DNA from: Torymus aiolomorphi
Taxonomy: Eukaryota; Arthropoda; Insecta; Hymenoptera; Torymidae
Direction of reading: 5' to 3'
DNA length: 64,000 nucleotides
NCBI GenBank assembly: GCA_036365515.1
Contig: CM070874.1
Coordinates: 214,944,942-215,008,941 of the forward strand
Position numbers and translations under genes: made by a program. Under the pieces are notes generated by a model. It was given only the letters and a program-made list of their open reading frames with translations. It did no database searches and was not told the DNA's origin. This document shows positions 9,535 to 21,892 of this stretch, piece after piece. The stretch's first letter is position 1, and every line of letters starts with the position of its first letter.

Positions 9535-11985
9535 CTAACCAAAAGGCAGTGATACTGCATAACGAAAGTATCTACGCCTCTTAACTACTACGGAACAGAA
9601 CTTTTTCACGTCGCGGGTGATGACATCGTGCGTTCGGGTGCGTCTGATCGCTTTATATTTTAAAACGATGGGTTCTCTTTCGTTTTCAAAATACGCTGCG
9701 ATCAAACGCGCGATGCTCTCGAAATTTATTATACAAGAATTGGTGTTATTGAGGCTAATACCCTTAATCTTGTAGCACTCGACAGTTTCACCGGAAGAAG
9801 CTACGACAGCTCGGAAGCCACAACATTTTGGATCCGCGGAGAGAAAGTTTGTAACATAGGTACCCTCGCCGTAAGCCTTTAGCTCGTCTGTCATGTATCC
9901 AAGTAAACCACCCAGAGACGGAGTATACTCTGTAGGGTCGTCGTTTTTACATGTGAAAATACATGAGTCCGTGTTCATGTATAGAACACGTGCTGCAGTG
10001 AGTTCTTCAATATAAGAATACAACTCGTGACGCTCCTACGCGGTTGTATACGTCGCTAATGCCACATTTGTATTATCCGAAACATCGACAGCATCTTCGC
10101 GAAAGCGCCATTTCATTTATAAAAGGTTCTCGTTGACCATAAGAACATCAAATACTTTTTTTTCGGCGCCTTAAGAAGTTTACTCGTCGACATACCGCTG
10201 TCTACTCTCTTCGTTTGTACACACAGCAGACCAACCGCTTGTCTGCTGCATCAGTCGGAGAAAGGTAATATCATACGGGGTAAACAGACCACCCGCACCC
10301 GTGACAGGATCGAACTGCGTGATCTCATACTGCCAAATCACAAATATTTCTGTGATGCAGTAGTCAAGTGCGATCATCTTGTGTAACTCGTAGACAACCC
10401 ACGTGCCCATAAATTCACGCTCAGCGACTTGTTTGTGATTACAGTCGCCCTCTCGCTATTCCTCGCAGCATGAGCGACAAAGTCCGAAAATCAGCCCTTC
10501 CACGCGCGAGAGATCGTTGTTTCGGCCACCTGTCAACTTTGTAGATTCTCCGCCGATATAAATGCGCGGCTGACCAATGGGGTAACGTCCCCTCTTGCAA
10601 ATATATGGGTAAAGAGAGCAAATATCGGAATATTTTCCGTGCGGTCACCGAAAAAAGCGTCCCGAGGGTTTAAGGATATTTTGTTCATGACCGGATAAGC
10701 CGCTAAATATTGCGTAATTTCCGGCTGCTGCTTCTCGCGAGAGGGAAATCGCACTCCCACATCTCACGCACGTCGTATCCGAACCGCCTCATTGCCACAA
10801 CCTTTGCCACTGTGCCCTCCTACGCCTGTGCGTATGTTTCGTCATATTTATTTTTTCTCATAGTACGATTATCGCTAAAACAACGCGAACAGCCATGCGC
10901 GCAACAGCCTTGATATTCAATAACATTTCCTTTGCCTGTTAAGGCAGATTCACCGCCGGTTGGTGGGAGAAGCGGCAGATACCCATCTACGACAAACCCC
11001 TCGCGTAAACGAAACTCGCGCGATCGTCCCGCATATATAATTTCGCACCCGAACTCGCGCTCACAATAGAGCAGCCATTATATAGATTGTTGCGAGTGCT
11101 TATCTCCACGTTTGGCGGTGTCAGGCCAAGAGTGTTTGGCTGCAGAAATTTTCTTTTAGAAACATACATGCACGTGGACGCAATTATACACTTCTATGAA
11201 AATTTGGCGAAACCGTATGCATGCAAGTGGTTTGGGGCTGTTTTCTCATACCACATGAGAAAAGCGACACTTTCAGTCACAGACATAGTGACTGGGCAAT
11301 AAAACTCGATGGACGGTAGAGGACCTCTGTAGTATTCATTCTAAATGGTATTGAACAGGTGTGGGAAATAACCTTTCATAGCGCTCTCCGGCAGGCCAAA
11401 TGTCGCAGGCAAAGCACTCTGTTTCAATTGAAGGTAATTGATGATATCAATAAACTTTGTATTCCCGAACTTAAGCTGCGTAATATTGTGCGTAATAATT
11501 GAGAGTCGAATGCCCGAGCATTGTGTGCTATACACACAATTTCGGCAAAATCTGTCTTTTTTCGCACGCAGAGCTCCAAAAGTTGTTTAACGGGATGGCG
11601 GGTGAAAATGAATTCGCGCACCCCAAAAATGGGGCAATCTATTTATATTTCATCCACGCCGATGCAATCCGGGCATACTTGGTGCGCGACGCACAAATTA
11701 GGTACGTAAACGAGCGCATTTACACCATATGATGTGTCTTGTGTTCTCTCGAAATCATAAAAATATAAAGATTTTTTTTTGCCCGAGGCGACAACGCTAA
11801 TCGGTTATATGAAGCACAAGTAGTTAAAGGCATGCAGCTTTTGACAGTGTCTACAAAAACTGATACAACACTCGTATTTCCGCTGATACACATCCACAGT
11901 GCGCATGCAATTTTTACACAGCCACATAACGTCACACACTTTATTATTTTTTTGTAAGAGATCCACAATCCACGAATAATGTTAT
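9535..11985 (-). pseudogene. polB: Maverick protein-primed DNA polymerase B, heavily broken
   Basis: The gene starts beyond 11985 and is followed leftward through many frames. It begins with Cys/His zinc-binding residues around 11900, then the exonuclease I motif FYDFE near 11765 and exonuclease II HNARAFDSQ (frame 11424-11621). A KFIDIINYL / LPESAMKGYFPHLFN block (11341-11535) and FLQPNTLGLTPPN (~11120) come next. The polymerase segment DAFFGDRTE follows (~10650), then EIFVIWQYEITQFDP (~10330). The C-terminal palm holds RVLYMNTDS and GGLLGYMTDELKAYGEG (9535-10023). The palm motif is normally DTDS; here the first Asp is Asn (codon 9973-9975). Frameshifts and internal deletions shorten it to ~2.45 kb. 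Confidence 0.8.

Positions 11986-12080
<95 letters not shown>
11985..12080. repeat. (CT)n microsatellite
   Basis: An almost pure CT dinucleotide tract of ~95 bases. It is the exact boundary between the end of the Maverick remnant and the 5' side of the first LINE. Confidence 0.95.
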
Positions 12081-12084
<4 letters not shown>

Positions 12085-12432
12085 CTCAGTGCTCGACTGT
12101 CGTATAGCTCGGTCGACGATCGTTACACTCTCCGTTTCGTTTGGCTTTTGGTGGTGTTATATCGTTGATAGAAACTGCAGTTGTGTAGTGGTGTACGCTG
12201 TTTTCTGTGTTCTCTCCGGTGGTATTATCGTGCTGCGGATTCAGGCTCTGGTATCGGCTGCTTTAGCCTCCTTTTGCGGTGACATCTGAATTCTTTGCTT
12301 CTTCGTTCTCGCCGACGTCATCCAATATTTACATTATACAGTGGCTCTCGGTAGCACGGGCCGAGTAATGATATTATTATTCCTTGGCCAGTTACGCCAG
12401 ATTCAAATAATTTTGAGACATCAGAATATGCG

Positions 12433-13526
12433 TTGCCATCAGAGTCGGGATCAGTACAAAACACTGCTAGTGGCAGGCAGAAACGGAAAAGTGGTGATAG
12501 CGATCATGATCTGGGCACCTCTATAGTGCTCTACTACGCGGACATTAGTCTGTTAATGAAGATGGCGCGATCATCGCATAATAGTCTTTTAACTGCGCTT
12601 TCCAATGAGAAGAATACAGAAGCGAAAAAAAAGCTGAAGGACTTCATTTCTACGATCTTCGAAGCCTTGCAGAAAATCTCTAGTGCTTATTTATGCAAGC
12701 TCGAAATCGAGAAGACTAAGGACATCTGCAGTGCTGCTCTTTCGCGTGCCTGCGAGAAGATGGAGCGTTTTCCTGACTCTGTCTCGCAAAATCTACAGTT
12801 GTCTTGTGGCCCCGCCTGCGCTTGAAAACTCCATTGTGTCACTATAGGCCCGTGCGAGAGTGCTAAGAACAATTTCGCCTCATCCAGTGCCACGTAGGAC
12901 ACCGTGCAGAAGTGTATCGACTCCTTGAAGCTTAAGCTTACTGGCATAAGCTATGGGCCACAGAATAGCGTCATCCTCGAAGGCCCTTTTCTAGACCAGG
13001 CTGATCCGGTATCGTAGGCTCCTCTATCTGCCGCTGGTCTTGAAATCAAGCCCACCTTTAAAATGTTGCCGCGCTTGATTGTACATGATATCCCTGTCTA
13101 GCGAGGACATCGTCAATTGGATTGTGGAGCAAAATTTGCAGGAAGCCTCTCTCGCCGATGTTAAAGCGGTGTACTTGTATCCTCCTGGCAACAAGAAGTT
13201 TCGCTCGTGTGTCATCGAAGTCAAGCTTGAACACCATCGCTTGTTGCTAAATGCCGGCAGGGTGGCATTCTTGTCGGTTCGACGATCACGTGAACATTAT
13301 CCAATGCTTCAGGTGCTGCGGTTTTGGACATGTAGCTGGCGGTTGTAAGAAACCGATTTGTTGCAATAAGTGCGGTGAAGGGCATGAAGCCAAGAACTGT
13401 AAAGTGAAGAACTCGTATAAGTGTGTCAATTGCCTCATCGCCGGTAGTTACAATGTCAATAATAGTGATGTCGCAGAACACATTGTCCCATTCTACGTCG
13501 GAAAATTGAGCGCAAGACTTCGTTGA
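12433..13526 (+). pseudogene. LINE-1 ORF1 (zinc-knuckle nucleic-acid-binding protein)
   Basis: The first part (12433-12825, 130 codons) is Ser/Lys-rich with a helical stretch around residues 60-105. It is separated by stops from the middle region, which begins SSEDIVNWIVEQNLQ (from 13079) and resembles the RNA-binding fold before the knuckles in R1-type ORF1. A shift near 13260 leads to the C-terminal frame 13251-13526 with C-F-R-C-x4-H-x4-C and C-N-K-C-x3-H-x4-C, then a third C-V-N-C. The family binds element RNA to form the RNP. At least two indels disable it. Confidence 0.7.
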
Positions 13527-16137
13527 TTGATTATGGCTGCGACTAACCTCTCCAATTTCTCGGTCTGTCATCTTAATGCGCAGTCAATAGATCCGCACTT
13601 TGACGACATCTTGTCAATACTCAATGAGAAGTCTCCGGGCGTCCTCGGTATTTGCGAATCTTGGCTCAGACCTTCTCAAGTATTTTTCATGTATCTCGGT
13701 ACAAGCTGGTGCGTGCTGATCACTTTGCGACAAGAACTGGTGGTGTTCCCTTGTACATACACGAGTCAGTGCAGTTTACGGTCATTGATCAGTTCCAGCT
13801 ATATCACATCCTCGTATATAAGCCCGAGTTCCTGTTCGTCTTGCTGCGCGTTGGCTCCGTCAAAATATTACTCGGCGTGATTTATTGTGCACCTAAAGCC
13901 ACCTCCAAATGTGAGTTCTGGCAGGACGTCGAGAATGCTCTTGCACATATCGCTAAACCGCGCGATTACACTATACTCATGGGTGACTTCAACATCAATT
14001 GACAAATCAATGGCTTCGAACGCTCTACTCTGGTTAATTTTCTCCACACCTTTAATTTAGAACGGATTCCGTTTGGACCGACTCATCATCGTGGCGACTC
14101 GCACACCACTATAGATTATATATGCGTCAATGATTTGAAGAACGTCTTATCTTTCAGCCGACACCATTACTCCGAGATTTCAGAACACGATGTTCTCCTC
14201 GCTACGTTCTCAATTGAAGTGCCACCGCCAGTTATCCGTACCACCACTCGTCGCTCGTTCCGCGATTTCAATTCGGAACTTTTCCGTCGTGAACTGGCAT
14301 GTATAAATTGGGAAGAAATCGTGCATATTAATGATATCAACGATAAGGTCGAATTCTTCTCGACTTTCATCAAGCAGCTATATGATAGACATGCCCCTCT
14401 TCGGTCTTTCACACCTAACTCAATTCCATGGCTCACCCCCGACATCAAGTCTCTTATTAAAGAGCACAATAAAGCGTGGCGTGCTTTTAGGCGCACCCGG
14501 CGTTCTGCTGACCACATCACTTACAAGCTTAGAAACCAGGTGAAGACAGCAACGCGCAATGCGCGCTCAGCGTATTACCATTCCAAATTCAGGAATACAA
14601 AGTTCCACCGATCTTTAGAAGCATGTAGATGAACTTGGGCTCTCCAGTCGAGCCAACGCCACATTCAATCTACCGACGGATATCGACACTTTGAATCATT
14701 GCGGTTTTCCTTTCAGCACGTGTCTGAGGTTCATGCTCTTGAGGCAATTCTGTCTGCTCACACTAATGCCTGCAGACCTCATTATATACTGTGCAGTTTT
14801 CTGAAAGAGTGTCTTTACACCATCTTACCTCCATTGCTGAATGCATTGATAGCTCTCTTCAATTGGGTGTTTTTCCCACTGCTTGGAAAGCTGCTTTTGT
14901 TCGTCCGCTTCCAAAGATTTTTCCTCCTCGTGAGAATAGCCATCTTTGGCCGATCAGTATTTTGTGTGCGTCATCTACGATTTTAGAAGCAATAGTGCAC
15001 AAACAGATCTCGCCACTCGTTGCCGACAGAAATCTGTTAGACCCTTTTCAGTCGGGTTTTCGCAAACGTCGCAGCACCCATACAGTTCTTGTTTCGATTG
15101 TTGAAGATATTCGTGAGGCCGTTGACAAGAAACAGGTTGTCCGCGGTCGCTATCGATCACAGCCGTGCATTTGACTATGTGAAAATACCTCTCCCCATTG
15201 ATAAGCTCGTTCCGCTTGGCTTCTCTGACACGGATTGCAATTTCTGACTGACAGGAGCCAAGTCGTTGTGGCCCCCTCTGGGGAAATTTCATCACCAGTC
15301 ACGCGCAACGCGGGCGTACCACAGGGCAGCTTGAATGAACCTGAGTTCTTCGGGCTTTTCATAAACGATGCACCTCCAGTTCTAAGGCACAGTAAACACC
15401 ATCTCTATGAAGACGATTTCGTGGTATATTATGCGGGTTCGCTCTCAGAGCTTAACGTCATCATCCCCCGCGTGAATAAAGATCTGGAGCATTTAGCACG
15501 CTGGGCAGCGGCTAAGGGACTGTCAATAAATTCTCAAAAGTCCTAGGCCATCTGGCTCGGGACTCGCAATTTCATACGCAGATTTCGCGACCTTAACTTG
15601 CCTAAGCCGATCTTTGATGGACAGCCTATTGCGTACGGTGATACGGTTAAGATCCTTGGATTTACTCTTGACAGTATCCTCACTTGGCCACAACATTGTT
15701 CGCACACTAGAAAATGCTACGGTGCTCACGCGCGGCTACACAAGTGCCATGACTTCATCCCTCGAGAGACCAAACTGCTACTTGTGAAGGCTCTAATCTT
15801 TCCTTACTTTGATTATTGGGCGGGACTTCCCCTCAGCCTCTCGGGTGAGCTGTGCACAGAGTTGGGCTGCTGTATGAATGCGACCCTGAAGTTCGCGACT
15901 GTGATCTCGAAGTTCGATCACATCACTCCGACGTACGAAAAGCTTCAAATAAGGCCCTTCATGCTGCGTCGAGAATACATCTGCCTATGCTTTTTGGCTT
16001 CATTCTTGGCCACCACACAACCACGTCCGATCTTTGTCAAATTCTTCTTTCGAGAGCCAGACTCGAGGGGTTCTAAAAGACGCCCAGATCTTGAACTTAT
16101 GTATGACACTCCACGTACCGGCTCTTTCAAGTCATGA
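13527..16137 (+). pseudogene. LINE-1 ORF2: endonuclease-reverse transcriptase, broken
   Basis: Endonuclease: CHLNAQSIDPHFDDIL and ICESWL (13560-13680), a G-V-I-Y-C-A-P block, then MGDFNIN (~13985) and DYICVND / SEHDVLL (14110-14200). A TGA (14000-14002) and several indels split this part. Reverse transcriptase: WKAAFVRPLPK and FQSGFRKRRSTHTVL (14791-15174), GVPQGSLNEPEFFGLFIND and HLYEDDFVVYY (15235-15546). The usual F/YADD box reads YEDD. The 3' region (15598-16137) shows ILGFTLDSILTW and a C-terminal segment ending near LWNAIPASLR. The enzyme would nick target DNA and prime reverse transcription from it. Confidence 0.75.
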
Positions 16138-16497
16138 TTTGCGGTAGGAGCAGCGCGCCTATGGAATGCGATCCCAGCGTCTCTACGAGTTCAATATGAA
16201 CGCCTCTGTTTCAGAAGAAAACTTCTTAAACATCTCCTTAGTGTCACGTGGATCAAGAAGTCCCTCTTGCCTGTCCGTCTATAGTATAAATATTGTTAGA
16301 GTGATTTTTTATGTATTTTTACTCTTTCTTTTATTCGTTTATACATATGTATATATTTATATATTTTTATAATTTTACCATTTTTACTATATTTATTTTT
16401 AATACTGTTGTATTTTTGCGTGGCTATGTACTTTATGTGCATATTCCTGTGTGTCAGCACTATTTTGGACCATCGGTCCTTAGTTCCATAATAAAAT
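16138..16497 (+). other. LINE-1 3' UTR
   Basis: AT-rich, non-coding, with runs of tttta/atattt. It ends in ccataataaaatt and then CT repeats. It is the likely RNA template recognised by the RT of this family (inference). Confidence 0.5.
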
Positions 16498-16603
16498 TCT
16501 CTCTCTCTCTCTCCCTCTCTCCCTCTCTCCCTCTCCCTCTCCCTCTCCGTCACCCCCCCATCGCCTCCTCTCTCGCCCTCTCTCTCCCCCTCTCTTTCTC
16601 CTA
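16498..16603. repeat. CT/CCCT-rich microsatellite
   Basis: CT repeats interspersed with CCCT and a few breaks, ~105 bases. It lies between the 3' end of LINE 1 and the 5' side of LINE 2. Confidence 0.9.
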
Positions 16604-16860
16604 CCATCAACGAGCTGTGCACATCCTGGCTTTAATCGTGGGTGAGTGACAACGTCAGTATCAACAACATTCACCAACACCTACTCCTCGTCAATCCTCC
16701 ACTTCACTGCATTACACGGCAAGTCACTGCATGGTCTCCACTACAACAGCTTTCCAAACATCTCAACGAGGAATTTGAATATAACGGGTAACCGGCGAAT
16801 GGTAGCAGATGAAAAGCTGTCAACAACAGCAGAGGTGACAGTGTGTCTCTGTCGTGAAGC

Positions 16861-18540
16861 ATGGATAAGACGTGTGCTGTATGTGGTGAATTTTCGACGA
16901 GGCAGTTAGGATTGTGCCTGAAATCTCGTCGGCCGTGCCTCTCCAAATGCTCCGGCAAAACAAAGGTGCCCCGTGTGACTCATGCCGCAGTGAGGAGCAG
17001 CCAACAACATCGTTAAAGGCGTCCAATTCCATCAAGCCCACGGGTGCGCAGGTGAGTTCGCGTGCGTCGCTCTCACAACGGCGCACGCCTAATTCTTCTA
17101 ATATCGACCCCCATCATCGCGCGCCACTTAGATCATCGACGCCTGCTATTAAGTTCTCCTCGCGGGGCTGCGCCGTGCGCACGTCTTACTCGCTGTCTGC
17201 TACCAGCGCTGAGTCTGCGGGAGGGGTAGCCGGAGCACAGGGGCCAGGAGCCCCAGAGAGAGTTGTCGGGCCGGGAAACTGCCCGCAGGCGTTCGAAACT
17301 CAGCGGAATGATAGTGCTGTGAGGGTCACTGTCTCGCAGCCGCCTGTATCACCAGGCAACGATATCGGCATTCGGTCAAGCGACTCGCTTCAAGCGACAT
17401 CTTTACACCAGAGCGCTTCACCACTGGCGAGAATTAAGCAAAAGGGAGTGGAGAATTTATTGATCCTGCTGATCACGATGGATCTACGGTTCCAACGATT
17501 TGACATGCTCGAGGGGCAGCTTGACGACTTGAAAGCACTCGAGAGTCGGAGAGCCGTGTCGCCTATTAAAAATAACACTTTTGTTACGGAGCTGGCCACG
17601 CGGGTCTCTGCTCTCGAGGGTCTAATTGGTAACCATAATATTTTATTAGAAAGTCTGTATGTGACATGCAAGATGCTTCTCAAGGAAAAAACAATACTTA
17701 AATCTAAGCTTGACAATGCGCAAAATAGCGTCTGCAACATAGAAATTAACCCATGTGATGCTGGTGGCTCCAACCCAACTATAACCAATCACTGCCAACT
17801 GAGTTTTATGGCCTCTCGGCCATGCCTTGGGCTTCCTATCGCGGGATCTGGGGACTGTGATGCTGAGTCATGTGAGGTAATATTAAACGGTGTATTAACA
17901 AGAGAATGTGAAATAACTAGCGAGTTTCGAAATGATATTGCCTTTGCGGTTCTCAGCACCGTCATTCCCTCTCTCAAAAGGGAAAATGTCCTCGGAACAC
18001 GTGATCTGCGGTCCTGAGGCCTGTCTCAGGAAGTAGAAGAGGCAGGGGAGGGCTTGGCTTCGCGTTTAGGAGCCCCGCACTCTTGTGTAGTGAACCTCGG
18101 GAGAGCGGACCTTGTCAGGGAGGTGATGCGAGCTAAGCGTGCGCGGCACCAACAAGTACTTGACATCGTCGGATATTAAGTTCGAGCTGGTTAGATCAGA
18201 CTCTGCTGCCTGCATGCCGATATCTAAGATCTTTATAAATGAAATGTTGCCCTGAGAGAAATTTTTGTTTTTTAAGAGTTTGAGGCCCATAGCTCAGGGA
18301 CTGGGCTTCCAATACGTCTGGCATGCGGGTGGCCGGTTTCTGGCTCGACGCAAGGGAGGAGAGCGAGCGCACGTGCTCGCTTCAGCTGCCGACTTGCAAG
18401 CCATTGAAACGGCGTACCAGTCTGCTCCCAAACAACATCTGCCCAAAAGTAACTCGCCGAATGACGTAGTTACAAACAACAATACTGCTGAAAAGAGGCA
18501 GGGAGCAGCACAGGTGGTCGAGTCGGCGCAGGCCTTCTGA
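16861..18540 (+). pseudogene. LINE-2 ORF1: zinc finger, coiled coil, FP-type domain
   Basis: From the ATG at 16861 the first frame encodes MDKTCAVCGEF...CLSKCSG, a C4 zinc finger of the PHD-like sort found at the start of many insect CR1/Jockey ORF1 proteins. A shift near 16975 moves into 16914-18017 (CDSC continues the finger). That frame has a Ser/Pro-rich linker and then a heptad-like helix at residues ~195-270 (RFDMLEGQLDDLKALE and on to the LLKEKTILKSKLDN region). After ~18000 more shifts occur, and the C-terminal frame 18265-18540 reads FQYVWHAGGRFLARRKGG...ADLQAIE, similar to the end of baculovirus FP-like ORF1 domains. It would coat element RNA. Confidence 0.7.
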
Positions 18541-18599
18541 CTAGATCTGGTTCATGTCGACGGTGGAGGGAGGGGGTGCCCGCTCAAAGCGGGGTGTCT

Positions 18600-21444
18600 A
18601 AACATAAATTCTAAAAATAAATAATCTTCGCACGTACCTAGCCGAGAATCCTTTCTATCACCCCTTTAGTATAGCGGAGTCATGGCTGGGCCCGATTGTT
18701 GACGACAGTCTCATTCGGATCGAGGGCTACTCGGTGATCAGGCAGAATCACCACTGTTTGTGCGCGGCGATTTTAGTATTATGAAATTGGCATCTTCTGA
18801 TACTCTTGTATGAGGAAGACAGGAAATTCCTGATTATTTATTCTGTCGCGTACCGAAGGGTGATTCTCCCCCCATTTTAGTCGGTGTTATCTATAGATCC
18901 CCACATATTGCCATGCAGAAAGACACCGATCTATTTGATGTTTTGCGCGATCTTACCAGCAAGTATAACCACAAAATCATCATGGGGGATCTGAATGTTG
19001 ATTTGTTGTCGGCAACTGATGCTGATGCATATACTATTAGGAACTTGGCAAAAGAGTTGTCTCCTCAAATTTTGCAGCATGGCCCAACTCACCATAAAAC
19101 TCTAATAACTTACACGTGGATTGACTTAATCCTTGTAAATAACAATGACGAGCTGCCAAGGTATGAGAATGAATGCTTGCCCAGTTTCGGCAAACATGTC
19201 ATCATCGATGCCACCATCGCACGCTATGTGCTTGCCCCTGTAAAAGAGTCATTCTCTTACAGAGATTATAAAAATTTATGTCCTGTCACATTAAATGAAC
19301 TGCTTGCACGCTGTGACTGGGTTGGCACAAATTCTATCGAATCCGATTTGGAGGGGGCTTTAGATAATTTAACTTCAAATTTGAACCTAGCTGTCGAACA
19401 TTTAGCACCTTTTGAAAACTGTAAAGTCCAGTAAAAAATATGCTCCTTGGCTTGGTCCCGAGCTGAGGCAGCTCGTTGACAAACGCAATGCAACTCACAG
19501 ACGCTACAAGCGTACTGGACGGGCGTCGCTGTTCGATGAATTTCTTCGGCTCAGCAACGAGGTCGACTCATGCATCGTTCAAGAGCGTCACTTCTTCCTT
19601 CACAAACATCTCTCAGACGCTCTTGATGCTAACAAGGATATTTGGAAGGAAATGCGCAACCTCAGCTTCCTACCGCGGCGAAAAAAGGAAGATCTTCACG
19701 GCCTTACACCGGAGAAGTTGAATGCTCACTTTGTCGGGATATCCGTGTCCCCCCTCGAAAACATCGAAGTTGCAATAGACGCCATACTATCTGCGAGTGA
19801 GGAAGGTTTTTCTTTTAAACCAGTTGACCTGAATGACGTAGGGATTGCAATATCTCACTTCTCCTCGCAGGCAAAGGGGGCAGACGGGGTTCCCCAAAAG
19901 GTCATCATGGAAGCTCTTCCGGTTATAGGCGAATACTTAGTTAAAATCTTTAACACCTCTTTTGCACAGGGAGTCTGTCCGGACTCTTGGAAAAAGGCGC
20001 AGATAATTGCACTCAAGAAAAATGCAACTTCATCTGCACCATCGGACTTTCGTCTGATTGCGCTACTCTGCTTCTTTTCCAAGGTGCTCGAGAAGATTGC
20101 CCACAACCAAATCATGGAGTATCTCAAAGACAATAATATACTGATCCTCTCCAGGCCAGATTTCGTAAGCACCATAGCACACAGACGGCACTTCTCAAGC
20201 TGACCGATGACATTCATATGGGCATTGATAACAGGAAACTGACGCTATTGCTACTGTTTGACTTTAGCAAAGCCTTTGACACGATTTCACCGACAACACT
20301 CTTGTGCAACCTTCAGCAGCTCGGATTCTCCAGGTCGGCTCTCCTTTAGACTAAATCATACTTACAAGGTCGCATCCAGATGGTAATTTCCAATAAAAGC
20401 GGAAATTCTGATTGGCTAGAAACTAAGCTGGGAGTTCCACAGGGTTCCGCCCTGGATCCCCTGCTGTTTTGTCTATACGTAAGCGACTTACATGACATGC
20501 TTGACGGATGTACGATCAAACACATATTCTTTGCAGACGACCTCCAAATTTACCTGCATACCACTAAGGACGAAATTTTGGAGGGCACAGCTCGGCTATC
20601 TGATGCGGCACGAATGATGGCTGAATGGGCTGAGAGCTCTGGGCTGCATCTCAATCCTGGCAAAACCAAAGCAATTCTATTTGAATCTAGAACCGTGTGA
20701 ACACGGTAGATTCGCTGGGATTGCAAGGTATCGGCTTGCGCTCTGGAGAGCTTGTCCTATTCAGTAGCAAGGTCGTGAGTCTCGGTGTTAGCCTTGGCAG
20801 CAAACTAACATGGAAATAGCATATTGAAAAACTTGCAAAAAAAGTCAATAAAGCCCTATATAGCTTGCGGTTTATTAGAGCATGTACCAGCGATACTCTT
20901 TGCAGGAGCCTAGTGGAGTCATTAGTACAACCACATTTGCACTACTGTACGGTGGTCTACATGGACGCAACCAAAGAACAGTGCGAGAAAGTGTTACGAT
21001 TAAGCAATGCAAGTGTAAGATATGTAACTGGGGCTAGGATCCTTCCTATGAGCACATAATCCCCGACAGGAAACGCCTGGGCTAGATCCGAACGGACTCA
21101 CGCAGATTTTATTTCGCAGCAGTATTATTGTATAAAATTCTATGGCTACGTCGAATAACGAGCCCAGTTATTTGGCTGCCTTCTTTACGGAGCACAAGCC
21201 CAGGTCTACCAGTCGGGGTGTGCAGCCAGAACTTGGGACCCCTACTTTGAACTATAAAACGAGTAACAGGGCGTTTCAGGCTCAGAGTGTCAATCTCTGG
21301 AACTCTCTCCCTCCTTCCGTACGCACCTACCATCGTTATCGTCATTCAAGAGAGCAGTGCACAAGCATCTATTTGATCTTGACGCCTAGCTTTTCCAGGA
21401 AGGCTGGAAGCTACCAGCACGAGACATATAGATTAGTATTTTAA
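18600..21444 (+). pseudogene. LINE-2 ORF2: endonuclease-reverse transcriptase, broken
   Basis: Endonuclease C-terminal half: IIMGDLNVDLL and YTWIDLILVNN (18913-19434); the N-terminal half before 18913 is disrupted. RT: KKYAPWLGPELRQLV, GADGVPQKVIMEALPV and SDFRLIALLCFFSKVLEKIAH (19412-20203). A shifted segment with LLLLFDFSKAFDTIS follows (~20240-20290), then GVPQGSALDPLLFCLYVSDL and HIFFADDLQIYLH (20380-20700), a variant of the YADD box. The thumb/C-terminal region ends at FQAQSVNLWNSLPPSVR (21142-21444). Four or more indels or stops are needed to explain the frame changes. Confidence 0.75.
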
Positions 21445-21892
21445 CTTTGTGGATTAAGTTCGATCTGCGTTATTCGACTAAGCAGCTGTGATACTTGCAC
21501 TAACTACTACTGTGATATTGCTATAATAGGTATTTAAAATGTGATATCTTATAAAATGTATCTTAAACTGTGATTTTCTTTTACAAATTGTATTTTAACT
21601 GATATCTCTTTTAGTGTTATACAATTTATTTTAACTGTAATATCAATTATAATGTTTAGTACCAGCTGTGATATGTATTTGTTTTTACACTTTTTTTCTA
21701 AAATTAAGGTCCGTGTGTAGATGAATATTTAATATTGTATTCTGTTTTTATCTTTTGTTGTATTCCATTTTATTTTCTTGTCATTTAGACGCATTCTTTA
21801 TTGTATTTTTTCATTTTTAAATTGTATTTTATTTTAATTTATGCTTCGCATAAATTTTTGTATTAATTGTTTGGCCGGAAGGCAAATAATAA
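21445..21892 (+). other. LINE-2 3' UTR with degenerate ~50 bp repeats
   Basis: AT-rich. The phrase (a)ctgtgatat...tttaaaatgta recurs irregularly three or four times between 21485 and 21680. It ends at caaataataaat and then CT repeats, with no poly(A). Confidence 0.5.

Larger units (their letters stand above)
3080..11985 (-). mobile_element. Decayed Maverick/Polinton (virus-like DNA transposon)
   Basis: Eight minus-strand gene remnants characteristic of Mavericks occur in series: adenain-like protease, DIQG-family ORF, double-jelly-roll capsid, basic core-like protein, penton-like protein, retroviral-type integrase with chromodomain, packaging ATPase, and protein-primed family B polymerase. 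Most are broken by frameshifts, and several catalytic residues are changed. The right end stops inside the N-terminal zinc-binding part of PolB, where the (CT)n tract begins at 11985. The left end stops just past the protease. No terminal inverted repeat is visible, so the copy looks truncated at one or both ends. It carries a nested foldback element at 4286-4940. Confidence 0.85.
12081..16497 (+). mobile_element. Non-LTR retrotransposon 1 (R1/I/Jockey superfamily)
   Basis: A ~4.4 kb LINE with a 5' UTR, an ORF1 with CCHC knuckles, an ORF2 with apurinic-type endonuclease and reverse transcriptase, and a 3' UTR ending at an ATAATAAAATT string that runs straight into CT-rich sequence with no poly(A). 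Both ORFs are shifted several times. It differs at the sequence level from the next LINE. The clade is not resolved by eye; two adjacent CCHC knuckles in ORF1 and the endonuclease wording fit the R1/I/LOA group. Confidence 0.8.
16604..21892 (+). mobile_element. Non-LTR retrotransposon 2 (CR1/Jockey-like)
   Basis: A ~5.3 kb LINE of a different family: ORF1 with a zinc-finger start, coiled coil and FP-type C-terminal domain; ORF2 with endonuclease and RT; a ~450 bp 3' UTR ending in aataataaat followed by CT repeats. Frames are broken several times, but ORF2 is the better preserved of the two LINEs in this window. The ORF1 architecture fits CR1/Jockey-like elements. Confidence 0.8.

Noticed and set aside
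16296..16680. Arg/Glu- or Leu/Ser-rich frames over the LINE junction
   Set aside because: Produced by CT/GA simple repeats and AT-rich 3' UTR.
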